From positions 169,970 through 233,969 of the forward strand of contig NW_017803862.1 in the NCBI RefSeq assembly GCF_001625305.1: a stretch of 64,000 bases of DNA. The letters are read 5' to 3'. Positions 1 to 13,900 of the stretch are shown here, in pieces (position 1 is the first letter of the stretch; every line of letters begins with the position of its first letter). Made by a program: the position numbers and the translations under genes. Under the pieces are notes generated by a model. It was not told the origin of the DNA. It saw only the letters and a program-made list of their open reading frames with translations, and did no database searches. Source of the DNA: Branchiostoma belcheri (taxonomy: Eukaryota; Chordata; Leptocardii; Amphioxiformes; Branchiostomatidae).

Positions 1-880
1 GGTTCTTTGCCCCCCCCCCCTCAGAACTCGCGAACGGTATATCGTAGGACCACCAAATTTTCAGAGGATGGTGTACTAGTAAAAATTTATCATATGTACA
101 ATTTTTATGTCGTTGTGACGTAATATGACGTCATTATGACGTCATTAATGTGATTTTATTGGCCAAACCCGTCTAAGGTTATTCCCTGAAAACTAAACAG
201 TATACGACATAACTTTACCAAAAGTGTTTATGACAGAATATTAGGATGTACTAAGTCTTATGTTGCCCATAGCAACACCGGTGACGTCATAAAATGACGT
301 CATGCATATATTACCTATCCGCCATCTTGGATCATCAATCTTGAATTTTCAAAAATAATTTTTTTTCAGGATAAAGCCTAAAATACATTGTAAACAGACT
401 AAAGACTTTCATATGAACCTTTTTTTGTAAAAAGAAATGGGAGTATTGATGAAATTTTAAGGAAAATAAGCTGTATTTACCTGATCTAATGATATGGTCC
501 GCCATCTTGGATTTTGGCCAATGGCGTCATCAAATTAGCATAAATTATGCATTTTTAATGATAAAATTTACATATAATTATATGTGATGTTATTAATATT
601 AGAAACAATGTGTAACTTGACATAAACCCCATAAAATTCTGTTTAAATGGAAATTATTAAATTTGGCAAAAAATGCCTGTCAGAAACCCGTTGCCATGGC
701 AACAAGAAAAATCATAATCTTATTCCACGGATACACATTTGTTGTCAACAATATTTTAGGAAAAGTCACCAAGTTTGGCGGTTCTAGCTCTAGCCGTTCA
801 GACGCGATGTGACATCAAAGTTGCCGCGGGCACTTTTAGCCCCCCCCCCCGGTCTAGATAGGGTTAAAAATTTGGCCCAA
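1..880 (+). repeat. CRE-rich dispersed repeat, copy 1
   Basis: AT-rich DNA with several TGACGTCA-type palindromes near 115-150 and 283-305, phrases like CCGCCATCTTGGAT (twice), and GTTGCCATGGCAAC near 690. The 480-870 part recurs in reverse complement at 2210-2640 and directly at 44812-45270. Poly-C tracts sit near both ends (10-20 and 841-850). No coding capacity is seen. It is a dispersed non-autonomous element of unknown class. Confidence 0.7.
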
Positions 881-889
881 TACCTTTTG

Positions 890-1540
890 CATGGGCACAA
901 AACATATGGTACCACTTATCGACCCCTCCAAACATCTGCTGAAGTTTGAACTCCTTAAAGACATATTGAGGACATCCGAACAATTTCGTGTGTAGGAAAG
1001 TGCAAATACATTACTGGGGTCCGTTTGGACCCAGAAGCCTTACATAAAACTTCCATTGTTATTTTTACAAATTTTTGCCGATCTCCAAAAAAATTTAGGA
1101 GAACTTGTAGAAGAGGTTTACTGACAAAGTCACAGGAGGAATTTTTTTACAATAAAAAAAAAATCAAATAGCACATTCCAAAAACCTTAAGCATACCTAA
1201 AGCACGTATATCTGGTACCACTTATCGGTCCCTCCTTACATCTGCTTGAAGGATGCCCGACCCCCCGCTATTCCAAACAACGGGTTTTCTGGACCATTCC
1301 AATTTGACTCAAAATTGTAGGGGTACTTTGAACTATTACATTGACCGCGAAAGCAGCAACGGCAAAAATACACATTCGTGCATCATCACGGGCATGCCCG
1401 CAGACGGCGTATAAAGTTGCATGCCGATTACACAAAGGGAACCCCGTGTTCGAGCTGCGAACACGAAAAAACGGCTGTTCACAACACTCTGGAGGTCCTG
1501 ACCTCCTTCGCGGAGTAATAACTGCGTGTCAGAGAAGTCG
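890..1540 (+). repeat. Dispersed repeat family 2, copy 1
   Basis: About 300 bases (1240-1540) match 34060-34350 closely, including the run from GCTATTCCAAACAA to a terminal GGAGGTCCTGACCTCCTTC palindrome. The short open frame here has no recognisable domain and is interrupted differently in the second copy, so I treat it as repeat sequence and not as a gene. Confidence 0.65.
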
Positions 1541-1788
1541 AAGTATTTTGCTACCTCCGTGCCTTTATCTATGCCTTAGTCGACTCACAAGATAAACACA
1601 TATACTATGTTACCGATAATATTGACTTTCATGGTACCTGTTTTATATCGTAGCTCTATATACACTGCATTGTCGGTCTCAGAAGACTATTACTTAAAAC
1701 GCAAAAATGGGATTGTACAGTTTTTTAATCAAATTCAATGTCCACAATTACTTCAATGTAATTTTTGTTCTTTTTTCCCCTTACCCAG

Positions 1789-1923
1789 GTTGTGCTAAGA
1801 ACAAATGGGGTCCTCCCTCCTGTACCAGTGACTGTCCAGTGTGCTACAACGGCGGTGTGTGTGACGACAACACGGGGGAATGTGTCTGTCCTCCGGGGTT
1901 CCATGGGCACAACTGTGGAAGTG
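1789..1923 (+). CDS. RTK1 exon: EGF-like module 1 (Tie-like)
   Basis: The exon is 135 bases, phase 1-1, with acceptor CCCAG and donor GTAAGTG. It encodes a cysteine-rich module containing [12 protein letters not shown] and [14 protein letters not shown], the spacing seen in the first EGF-like repeat of Tie receptors. It lies between two inverted copies of the CRE-rich repeat. No upstream coding exon was found in 1-1788. Confidence 0.85.
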
Positions 1924-4900
1924 GTAAGTGTTATATTTGACATCGCGTCATTAGTTAACCCTCAACAGAACACCTTCCCGGACTGATTAATCTGTACACC
2001 TGGGGTCCGTGCGGACCCCAGAATAGTTTTTTGCTAATTTTTAGAAATTATCAACATGCTACCAGCTCAATTGTTTTGCAAACTGATGTGGGAACCTCTG
2101 TGTCCACATTACATACAAAAATCATACATTTTGAACTTTTTCTATTTTTTGGTGAAGAAAAGAAGACAAGAAGAAATACCCGATTTTTAAACCCATTTCA
2201 GACTGAAGGGGCTTTTGAGGCCCAACTTTGATCTCAGATAGCGGCTAAACGGCTTGCTCTAGAAGTATCAAATTTGGAGACCTTTCCTAAAATGTCTCTG
2301 GAAAAAAGTTCATATTAGATTAATACTAGTAAGTTGATGTTTTTTTGTGTTGCCATGGCAACGGGTTTCTAGCAGGCAGTTTTTTTTAAAAATAGAAGTA
2401 ATTTTGGTTTAAACATAAACATTTTCTGAGTTTTATAATAAATTACACTTCTTTTCCAACATTAATAACATCTTACATACTTAAATATAAGTTAAATCAT
2501 TTGATATGCATAGAATATGCTAATTTGATGACGTCATTGGTCAAAATCCAATATGGCGGACTATATTATTAGCTCTGACGTCATATGACGTCATAATTAC
2601 ACCAAAGTTATTAAATTATAATTCTATTACTACACCATTCTCTGAAAACTTGGTAGACATACGATGAGTGCATAAAAACATATAAAAACGGAAATAAGGT
2701 AATGTATAAGAACGCCAGTGTATCCATTATGATCGAAAGCCGGCTGGGGTCCGCGCGGACCCCAAAAGAAAATCAGATATAATTTTTTTATAAATGGTAG
2801 AAACGGAGTTTTCTGCACTGTATTGAGAGACAACTTTGTGGGTGACAATTACCTAAAATTTCAGAAAAAAATCTTTAGAAACAAAAAAGGTATTACAGAA
2901 TATATAGTGCTGGGGTCCGCGCGGACCCCAGGTGTACTGTTTAGGGTTAACATGCTTTATTTTATTAATTAAACGCACGATTGTGGCCCGTTCGTGTCAC
3001 ATACGATTCAAAGTTGCTCAAAATGGCTTCCGTTTTTTGAAGAAGGTTTTGAAGTACAGATTCTGACATCAGCTCATCGTTAGAAGATATAAAATGGCTA
3101 TGACGGATGTGATGTACGTATACCACAGACACAATTTTCTACAACAATGCTCCTTTATATCCTTTGAAGCATGTACAAATGGCATGATCGGTACAAGCTG
3201 CACGAGAGAGTGTGACGGTGGAGACTGTACGGGCCAGCTGCTGTGTGTGATGGACCCGTACGGCTGTTCCTGCGCTCCTGGACTCATGGGCATAGAGTGT
3301 AATACTGGTGAGACTACATGCTAGTAATAGCTCATTTCATTGAGTGATGATTGATATCTAAATAAGCCTCTACCAGGCTTGAGGGCGCTCTGGAAATGGT
3401 AGAAATTGGACAAATAGAGAGATATAACACGCCGGCCAACTGTAAACTGGATGACGAAACTCCCTCGGCGTGTTATCTCTCTATTTGGCCAATTTCTACT
3501 ATTTCCAGTAGAGGCTAGAGGCTGGTAGAGGCTAATCTAAATAGTTTTAGTTTTCTTGTCCGACAATTGTTATGGTTGTCAAGGCATGTTTGGGTTTCCG
3601 ACAAACTTTATGGATGTCAAGGTAAAAAGCTTTTTCACCGATGGCGATGCTTCACCGAATGAAATTGGACCTACTGAATGCTGAATGATCTTTTCTTAGA
3701 CTGATGTACTCCGTAACACGTTACTTTACTAATGAAATTCTGGCCATTTCAGAGTGTCCTGACGGCTTGTACGGAGCTGGCTGTACCCAAACCTGTCACT
3801 GTGCAGCCGGACCAGCGGCATGTAACAAGACGACTGGATTCTGTACAGGGGGGTGTCTTGACTTCTGGACTGGAGACTCGTGTAAAACACGTAAAAAAAA
3901 ATGTCCAATCCTCTAAAGCAGATTTAATACAGGCTTATTGTCCTGTGTATTAGTTCGATACAGACCTGAAGATATTTTCATATATTTATGTACTTAATAA
4001 TATTTAATGTTTCATTTGATGTACATTTCTTAGACTGTCCTGACGGCTTGTACGGAGCTGGCTGCACCCAAACCTGTCACTGTGCAGCCGGACCAGCTGC
4101 CTGTAACAAGACGACTGGAGTATGTACTGGAGGGTGTCTGGACCTCTGGACTGGAGACTCGTGTCAAACACGTAAAGGTACTATTAACAGTAAAATTTAA
4201 CACTGACAGTTCTTAGGGTATAGAATGCATAAGATACCTGTCAACATCCCGAAAAAATAAAATAAATACATATTGACATGTCAATAAAAAGCTCTGTGTA
4301 AATATCTAGTACAATCGCAAATACAGTTTTAATCTATAATGATGAAAGTTTGACATTCAGATAAACGGTACCTATGGGTTTTTGAAATTATAATACTGGA
4401 TAAATTGTGGAGACTTTGAATGAAACTTTTCACAAGCTCTGTTGATTTTACAATGTTATAACGTTTTTGCTTTAGACACTGTCTCGTACGATGATCTCTT
4501 TATTAAGGAGGAAGGTCGCTTCTTCGGTGAGCCTCCTTACTGGATAACAGATTACAACGACATAGACACAGAAGAGTGTGCCCGCCGCTGTCTGCAAGGT
4601 TACAACGGTTATGATGGCGTCAATCCGACATGTCTGTCCTTCAACCATCGCCCTGCCGGATCGCCAGAGGGCGGTAGTGCACGGTGTTGGCTCAGTAGTT
4701 CTGACAAGGACACGGCGGTATCTCCTGGTCCAGAGTGGGACAGTTGGCCTTACCGAAATTACTACCAGAGGAAACGTACGTACACCATACCTTTGTTTAA
4801 CAAGGATGCCAATATTTTTAGACGAGAGACTCATTTTATGTGTTGTATCACCTATTATTCCTACATCGTCATCACAATGGGTCTTGTTATCGTAATTGCC

Positions 4901-7900
4901 TATTTTTTCCAGACATCCTGGCGCCCCAAGATTGTACTGACGTGTTTGCACTCGGGATTCAGTACAGTCATGTTTACACCATCGGCCACCCACACCCATT
5001 CCAAGCCTACTGTGACATGGACACTGATGGCGGTGGGTGGACGGTCATACAGCGGCGTCAGGACGGTTCTGTCCCGTTTGACAAAACTTGGACTGAGTAC
5101 GAGCAGGGATATGGTAATGCCAGTAGAGAATACTGGCTGGGATTGGGGAACATCCACAGCCTGACAACACAGAAACAAAACGAACTGTACGTGTACTTGG
5201 AAGACTGGGAAATGAACAGCCGATTTGCGCGGTACAGCACGTTTTCTGTGGGAGATGCCAGCAGCAAGTACACGGCAAAGATCGACGGATACAGCGGGGA
5301 TGCTACTGATAGTTTGGATCTGTCCACACGAGGTGGACGTGACAGCATCAACAACAGACAATTTTCTACAACTGACCAGGATAATGCAGGTGCCATTGTC
5401 AGCTGTGCCGTCACATACGGACAAGGAGGCTGGTGGTACCCTCCAAGTTGTGGCAGGGCCTTGTTGAACGGACAGTATCTGACAGGCTGTTCAGTACCTG
5501 CTCCACCCTCCTGCTCCTGGGCAGATGGAATTGTCTGGAACACTTGGTTGGGTTACGCGTATTCCTTAAAGAAAACAGTGATGATGGTCAGGCCAGTTGA
5601 TTTTCCTGGTAGGAGTTTAACTCATTACACTTTGTGCCCTTAATATTTCCATTTAAGTTAATACGTAAATGGTACAAATAAATGAAAAGAGAATGCGGTT
5701 GTTTACAATGAGTATTACAGCAGAGTCATTGTCTCTCGCACTACTTTACTTAACAGCATCATCGTTTAGACCATGTGAGAACGGGGGAACCCTTACATCT
5801 GGACCGGAGGATTCCGGATTGTACATCTGTGCATGTCCCACGGGATGGTACGGTGCATTTTGTGAACAAGGTAAGTAAGTCATAAATTTAATTTAAAACA
5901 TAATTCTTACCTTGATTTAGACTAGACCTAATAGGTCCTGCTGTTTCTACAGGCACAAAAAAGCATGCATGATTGTGCGACCGGGTGCCATGCCGTAAAC
6001 TGTGAACTGTGATTTTTTTTTTACAAATATAGGATTCATAAGATTAGTCTTATTGCTATGCGTGATGACTAATTTCCAATTATCTTTTTAATATACACAG
6101 GTATGAAATGATTTAAAATGTAAACTGAATCAAAACAAGACACTTTTGAATATAATTTCATTTACAAATGTAGTTATAACGAATTAGGTATGTCAGTATG
6201 TTTCGAACTGTTTAAAAGAAGAAGAAACGATAAGAACTTCGATCTATACTACCTTACATAGTTTTTAGCATTTTATACCTTAGATCTAGTTATCTGTTTA
6301 TTATTGTTGTAGTTCGTTTCTAGTACATTGTATTTTCATCGTTCCCTGCATTTATCCCGGGGAATGAAAATGCAATAAGATTCTTCAATATATACATATA
6401 TATAAATGAAATGCATATTTAGGGATACATTAGATACATATATCAGTTTACCGTATAGTATATGGTAAACTGATATTATGTATCTCATATAAGTTAAAGT
6501 TCAGAAGAATGCACAATCTTTCATCGAATTTCAACCAAACCTCTCAAGTTTACATTGTGACACAGTGTTAACATGAACATCTACCTCAAATGTACTTTGC
6601 CTGTAACTGAAATGTGCGCATCCATAAACTTTTAATATTGTCGGAACTACAGAAAGCCCTGGTGACGTGACAGTGAGCGTTACGGCAGTTAACTCTACAG
6701 CCCTACACATCAGGTGGACAGTAGGAGTAACCGGTAACCTCGGTAACATCTTCGACTCCCAAGTACGCTACAAACAGAGCGGCAAGGATGACTGGGGAGC
6801 ATGGTCATCAGCTAGAGTTTCTGATGATAACGGCGATGTATACATCCGCGGCTTACGGCCGGCCGCCATGTACGATGTTCAAGTGCGGGTGAACAACTCT
6901 TTGGGATGGAGCGATCCTGGCAACGGGACGGGAACTACTGACGAAGCACGTAAGGATTCTTATCATCTTTGGCTTTTTACGTGGCATTTGTCGCCCTTTA
7001 TATATTACTGCACACAACAGTAAGTATGCCGAGTTTAACGTTAATTGCTGCCTAATCACAGATGGTGCTTCATTACATTTGCAGCTCCGGGTCCTCCCCA
7101 CAATTTGGCAGCCGTACCAGCCTCACACAACTCTGTCCACCTGACCTGGGATCCTCCGATAGAAACAAACGGGGAGATCCTCAACTACAAGGTACAATAC
7201 AGAACGTCGGAGTCGTGTGGTGAAGATGCGTTTATCCTACAAGTTACAAGTACGGACGACAGGACCACAACCGCTATTGGGGACCTAGATCCGTACACAA
7301 ACTACACATTCCGGGTGCGAGGGGTGAATAGTGCAGGGGAAGGTGTCTTTGGTGACTGTGACATCACAAGGACGTTGGAATATTGTGAGTAGTGCATCAT
7401 TCAAAATAGAAATGGCCTCTATACAGAATGCAGCAATGAGTTGAATGTTAGCATAATAGATATCCCACCAAGATGGCCCACCACCATAATAAAGTAATCG
7501 CCAAGCAGATCTTTTTGTGGGGGTAAGACAGTATCAAATTGGCCAGTCTGTATCTATTTCCCCACCCAAGGGCGGGAAAATGGATACAGACTGGCCAATT
7601 TGATACTGTCTTACCCCCACAAAAAGATCTGCTTGGAGATTAATAGATGACATGTAAGCAGCTGCTGGTTTGGACAGGAGATTCATAATATCCGAATAGT
7701 TCCTCCTAAGTATTATTATATAAAAAAGATGCAAGAAAAAAATCTTAAGCCGAGGCGTACATTCATTATGCATTCCTATCTACAAATGGCCAATAGATCC
7801 GGCAGTTCCAGTTATCCAGACGTTTGCAGACCAGCACGACTGTAACTGCCAGACGCCAAACCTCCCCCGGCCGGTCCAGCTGCGTGTAGCCTGGCGGCGC

Positions 7901-10900
7901 CCTGACCACATCCACGGTCAGCTGCAGGCGTACCGAATCAGCCTGTACAACAGGACCGACGGGGAACCGTTCTACCAGGAGAACATGACGTCAGGACTGC
8001 AGCAGGAGAACCTGACAGCTGTGGTCACATCGTCACACCTACAGCCCGCAAGGAACTACTCTGTCACTGTAAGTAGAAACTGCAACACCTTGTTGCTGTC
8101 TTAATTTTTTTTCATATTTTCTGTAACAAATTCATATACATGACTAAAGAATGTCTAAAGAATTTAAGAAATAGTTGCCAAACCATGGATCCTATAATGA
8201 TGCAATATTACAATTACTGGGTTTTAGGAATGGTCAAGTGAATCAATGATATTGTTAAAAGAAATAAAAGACCCATTTGATTTGTTTCGTTTACACCTAA
8301 CAGGTGTCAGCTATTAACACCTTCTACCGTGGGAATGAGAGTTACCCATATATGACCCGTACGAGTGACGGATGTAAGTATTAATTTTTTACTTAAAAAT
8401 AAAGTAGAAATCACGTCTACGTAACTGACACATTTCCTAGGTTTGTCTATCTGACCAAATTAAGAAAGAAAGGCAGAATTGCAAAAGTACCAGTGAATCT
8501 GGCATGGAGGCAGCAGGTATGGAGGAATTCATTAACCCAAGGATTGCATACTTCCCAGAAGTTATGAAGTCTAAAATCTACTACTTATTGTCATCAGGTC
8601 CAAATGCCCCGACTGTGACAAGAATGGCAAACAGTGAATGTGGAGTAACCTGGACAGCTCCTGCAGAAACCAGAGGGAGGCTGACAGGGTACAATGTAGG
8701 TAAAATGGCATGAGCGAGAAGCCGCAGTTTGCATTTTGTTATGGTTTTTGCGTCGGTAAAACATTATCGAAAGATATCTCATTATTAACTATATTTGCCT
8801 TCCACACAGGTTACATATACAGACACGCCACGTCTCAATCCAGATGAGTCTGAGCTAGGCATCAGCTCTGATACGTTTGGTTCAGATCAACAACAGTGGT
8901 CCAAGTCACTGGATGAGCTCCCCGCCAACTCGTTGGTCCGAGTTACAGTTCGTGCGTTAACCTGCGCCGAGGGAGACAAGGGACAAGAGTTCACTTGTGA
9001 AGTGCCAACAAGAGTTGGTGAGGAGTAGTCATATTACGAATATTGCAATTAGCAAACAAAATATTAAAGGAAAATCATTATTTGAATATCTCATTTCGTG
9101 TTAACGTCTTATTTCTCCCGCATGCCATAGTAGGGATTTAAATGAAATTGCGGTTCTGCGGCAGATGATCGTATGCTCAATTACGTCGAAGTAAAACATA
9201 GTTTTTCTTAAGTAACGCTGTCAACATGTCCATTTACCAATGTAAACCACCTCCTCTCCCAGTATTCCCTGCATATACCAACCCACCTTTGAGGGCTTCG
9301 CCAACATCTTTCCCCATGGTCCTTCCGAAAGTGAGCGAGAGGAATGGTCCCATACGGTACGTGCTTCTAATATCAGATGTCCTTGCCACAACCATTAATC
9401 AGGGCTAACTGTACAAAACCACAATTTGTATTATTTTCCTTCTATTCTTCTTTTGGTACTTTTACATCTCCAATAAAAAGAAGTAAAACTTTACATAGAG
9501 TATATATATCGATGCATTCTTGAAAACTTACCGATCACATTCCTGATGGCATTCTTAAGCTGTTGCCAAGTCATCGTCATCAAGATGACTGAATCCGAGA
9601 GCCTTGCTGACCTGAAAACAAGAGTTGGAGAACCAGACGTCATCCTTACTGATAATGCTCCTGAAGAAGGGAAAACTGAACCTTATGTGGCTTTATCGCT
9701 CTCAGGGTAAGCTTAATCATTTATACATCCTTCAATGACACTATATGTTACAACCAGGTGATTGTCATATATGTTCTGCGAACATAAAAGAACGTTCAGC
9801 TAATGCTGTAGGATCTTTTATGCAAGGTAAAAAAATCTTTCGGCAGCAATTAAGTTTCAATGCAAAGCATTTTTTTTTAAATTTATTGCTTTCATTGCAT
9901 TAATGACAAATGCTTTGCACCACATTGGTCTTTTATGGCATTTCGACAGAGAGCTGTACGGAAAAACTGATGTCGTACAAATTGGCGATGGCGGACCTTG
10001 TGGTCACGAGTGGTGCTGTGAGCGGAGTGAACTTGCCGATCCCAGTCTCGCAAAGGAACCTGGAAACAAAGAGCTCCACCCCGGGGAGAAGTACACAGCA
10101 GCAGCACGGTGCTACGTGGACACTAGTGCCAGGAGACGCAAGCGGAACACGGAAATTGTATTTTTACCGTAGTTATACGTGTTCATTGAGCCATGCCTCC
10201 TTTTGAGTTTTAATTTTTCATTTTTTTAATTATTTTGTTGTATGTATTCTTTTAAAAGTGATGCGTTGGGTACATTTCAATTGGAAATTATATTGTTGAT
10301 ACTCTGTGTCATTTCCAGTTATTCAGAACAAGTGGTTATATTGTGCCTGTGATCACAGAAACGGTCAAGCAAGGTAATTGTTATGGATAAGATACCATTC
10401 AAAGTTGATCCTTTTTTGTTATGATTGTCAGGATGATTGTTTATGGCCACTTTTCACCGCATATGTACAAAGAGGAGTAAAGTTTTAGTTTCCCAATACA
10501 AATTGATATAACGTTATTGTGGTGATTTCCTTCTAGACCAGCCTGTACCTGTTGCTGCTATCGTTGGCGGCAGTGTGTCTGCTCTACTGGTGGTTATTCT
10601 TGTAACAGTGGGGATAGTTTGTTACAGGTACGTAAATACTCCGTTCATAAAATGTAATCATGATTCATGTGTCATAGCTAAGCACTCTGTCTGATTTGAT
10701 CGTTTATATGTTAAAGGAAAAGGAAATCCGAAGACGACCAGGACCCTACAGGTCCTCAGATAGAACTGAAGATAATCACAGAAGACGAAACACCCATGAA
10801 GAAATCTGCTGAGAATCCTACAGCATTGGTTGAGGACACTTCACCGTATGAAACGGTAACTGAAATGCACACTTCCGTCGATTTTCCTATTCCATTTTAC

Positions 10901-13900
10901 CAGTTTACCATCTTAATGTCAATATCGCATTGTTTGCATACGTAGTGCTATTACTATCTAAGTGAAAAAACGTTGTAATATGCATGGTAATTTTTTATTA
11001 ATGCATTTTTACCATCCAAGTTAGCCTGGTGTATATCATTTCTTGTATTATATAGAACTATATGTAGATTCCAATGCATTGTGTTAGCAAACCGGGTAAC
11101 ATACATGTATCTGTACCGACTAAGGCTACAGACGTTGACGTCTAGCACATCACGACTCACGTATGTATTGCAGACTATTTACAGCATCGCAGACCTTGTT
11201 ACTGTTGACGACGTAGTGGAATTCCTGAAGGCCAGGGGATTTGGCAAGTATGCTGCAGCATTCAGGCGTAAGTAGAGTTATACTTATAATTTTCTTCATT
11301 TCCTAGAACCAAGTACTTGGTGTTGCTACAGCTGCTGATGTAGCTTCAATACGTGTTTGATAGGACTATTAGATCTCGTAATGTACACTTTGTAACGCAG
11401 GGGAGATAACTACCAGAGGCAAGCAATCGCCTGTTTTGTCTCCCCTCCATTCTGCAATAGGCACGTCAAATTAAGAAATTTCCAGGTCAGTATACTATAG
11501 ATTATTGTTGATGTAATTGTTCGTCTGGTCCCCAGGGCACGAAGTAGACGGGGAAGGAGCCATGTCACTGACCAGTGATATGCTCGCTGAGCTCGTTCCA
11601 GAGATCGGACCGAGGGCAAAATTACAAAAGGCCCTTCAAGAGCTGAAGGACAATCAGGTACGGGTCGTTCGTCTTATCCATTGCTTTTAATTCTGTCTTG
11701 CTTTTCATACAATGTGGAAACAATAAGCAATAAAGCATTAAAGTACATTATTCTTTTTAAATGGCTTTAGGTGCACCATCAAAAATTCAACATTAGATAT
11801 GTAATTAGGGAACAGAGTATCGTCTTTTGGTATTCCTTGTCATTATTTATAGGAATAGAATTTAAAGAAAAGCATCCCAAATAGATGCTTAAAGATAACA
11901 CTTGTGAACCAACACAAGAGATAACTCTCTAGAGCTTTCCACCGGTCACTCCGATCTTCTTCAATAGAGTGACCCGGTGAGATTTTTCATCTGGTTTCTC
12001 TGAAATTTGACGTCAACACTCGGTCAAATTTGTCTGGTAAACACTGTTGACCATGCGGTTGAGTGGCCCTAATAGATCCCATCATCCCTATAGAATCTCT
12101 ACTGCACAGGAATATGGTGCGAACTTAATTAAGCATATCAAATATATCTATTTTGCTTTCATCTCTCATTCTAGGAGTCCACCGAGAGCAGCAAGCCTCT
12201 CCACCCTGACTGGGAAATCCACCGTTCTAGCTTGAAGCTGGGTAAAATCCTGGGGAAGGGGCAGTTTGGAGAGGTCCGTATGGGGGAGCTGAGGAAGAGA
12301 GGCGTCACCCAGACCGTGGCAGTCAAGACACTGAAAGGTGTGTTATATACATTACAAATAGTTAAAGATGTCCTTAGCATTTAAAAAGAATTTTTTTAAA
12401 GAATTTTCAAAATGCCTGAAGTAAACTAGAAAGGTAACATTTGCAAGGCAAATGCATAATGTTTACCTTCGCATATAGCCTTCTCTGTTAATTTTTCCTC
12501 AAAACATTCATATATGGTCAGGCAAGAGTCTAAATCCCTCCTGCTATAAAATTGCAAGATGTCACCCAAAATTAGTTACCATGGTAACAGACACAACATT
12601 GGGTCAGGTCAGTGAGAAGAAAAGAAGAAACTGAGCGAAAACAACATGTTTTCATTCGGTAAACAAAATAAATAAGCACATTACGCATACATTGACGGGA
12701 AATGTGAGGGGCGTGGTAGGGAGTGGGGGGTGCATTGTTCATTATGTGTCTCAGCTCACATCTATGAAAAGGCATAATCAATTATGCCAGGACAGTAATT
12801 TCTGTTACACAATCAATTTGCAAATGACGCCGTCTATTTACTTAGCATCTGCAGAGGAAAAGGACAAAGAGGACCTCATTGGAGAGCTGGACATTCTGGT
12901 CACCGTCGGTCGTCATGTGAATATCATTAGTCTGGTTGGTGCTTGTACGGTGGGAGGTAAGAATTCAACCTGGTTTTATTGTTTTGTAGTTTCAATTGTG
13001 AGGTAACTTTTCATGGTAATATTACTTGTCTTCGAAAAAGAGCAATGGCTCCCTTTCTATTGGAGACAAAAAATTACAACTGAACATGTCATCATTAATA
13101 TCACTCAAAATATGAGATTATGCACGTTTGTCACGTTAAAAACTTACCTTGCTACCCTTGTCCTGCTGTGCGCAACATATGTCGCGCGGCACATTCAGTA
13201 CCATCTATATAACACCCTGTATAGGTACGATTTGGGGGTATTTCTCGTGCAACGCATCACACCGCAGCGAAACGCAACGAATGCGGAAGTAACTATGCCA
13301 CTGCAGGGCAAAAAATTCGGGGGTCTATGATCTAATTAAGACATGAAATTATTGAAAAATATTGTGCCAGGAATGCCAGCAGGACAAGGGTTAAGAGTAT
13401 TTGTTTAAACGATCCGCTGTAGGCCCGCTGACACTTGTTGTTGAGTTCGCACTCAATGGATGTCTGAAGGACTGGCTGAGAAACAACCGCCCTAAGGAGC
13501 TTAACAAGACAGACGACAAAGACATTGCCACTTCCGGGATTCTGTTGCCGATGGAACAACTGATCACGTTTGGTATAGACATAGCAAATGGGATGAGTCA
13601 CCTGGCTTCCATGCAGGTACACAGAGCATGTTACTGCGTGGATGGGCTACGATTTGCTCTTTGTGATTGCAAATTCGTAATACATGTAGTACTTCTTTTT
13701 GTAGATATTCGCATAATTAGAATCTGTACGTGGTCTTATACTGCACTCATAGCCGTGTTCATAGCCCGTAACAGTAAACTGAGTTGTGTACTAAATCGCT
13801 AAATATTAATTAACCTGTAACTTTATATCGTTTCTTCATATGGGATCTGGTTTCTGTCACGTTTTAATATCAGTGCACTATGGCGTCACAATCTAATCGT

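Noticed and set aside
1341-1595. 84-codon frame as an upstream exon of RTK gene 1
   Set aside because: The sequence recurs at 34060-34350 as a dispersed repeat and shows no domain.
4472-5543. Long - strand frames across the PAN and fibrinogen exons
   Set aside because: They are shadows of strongly coding + strand exons and have no recognisable motifs.
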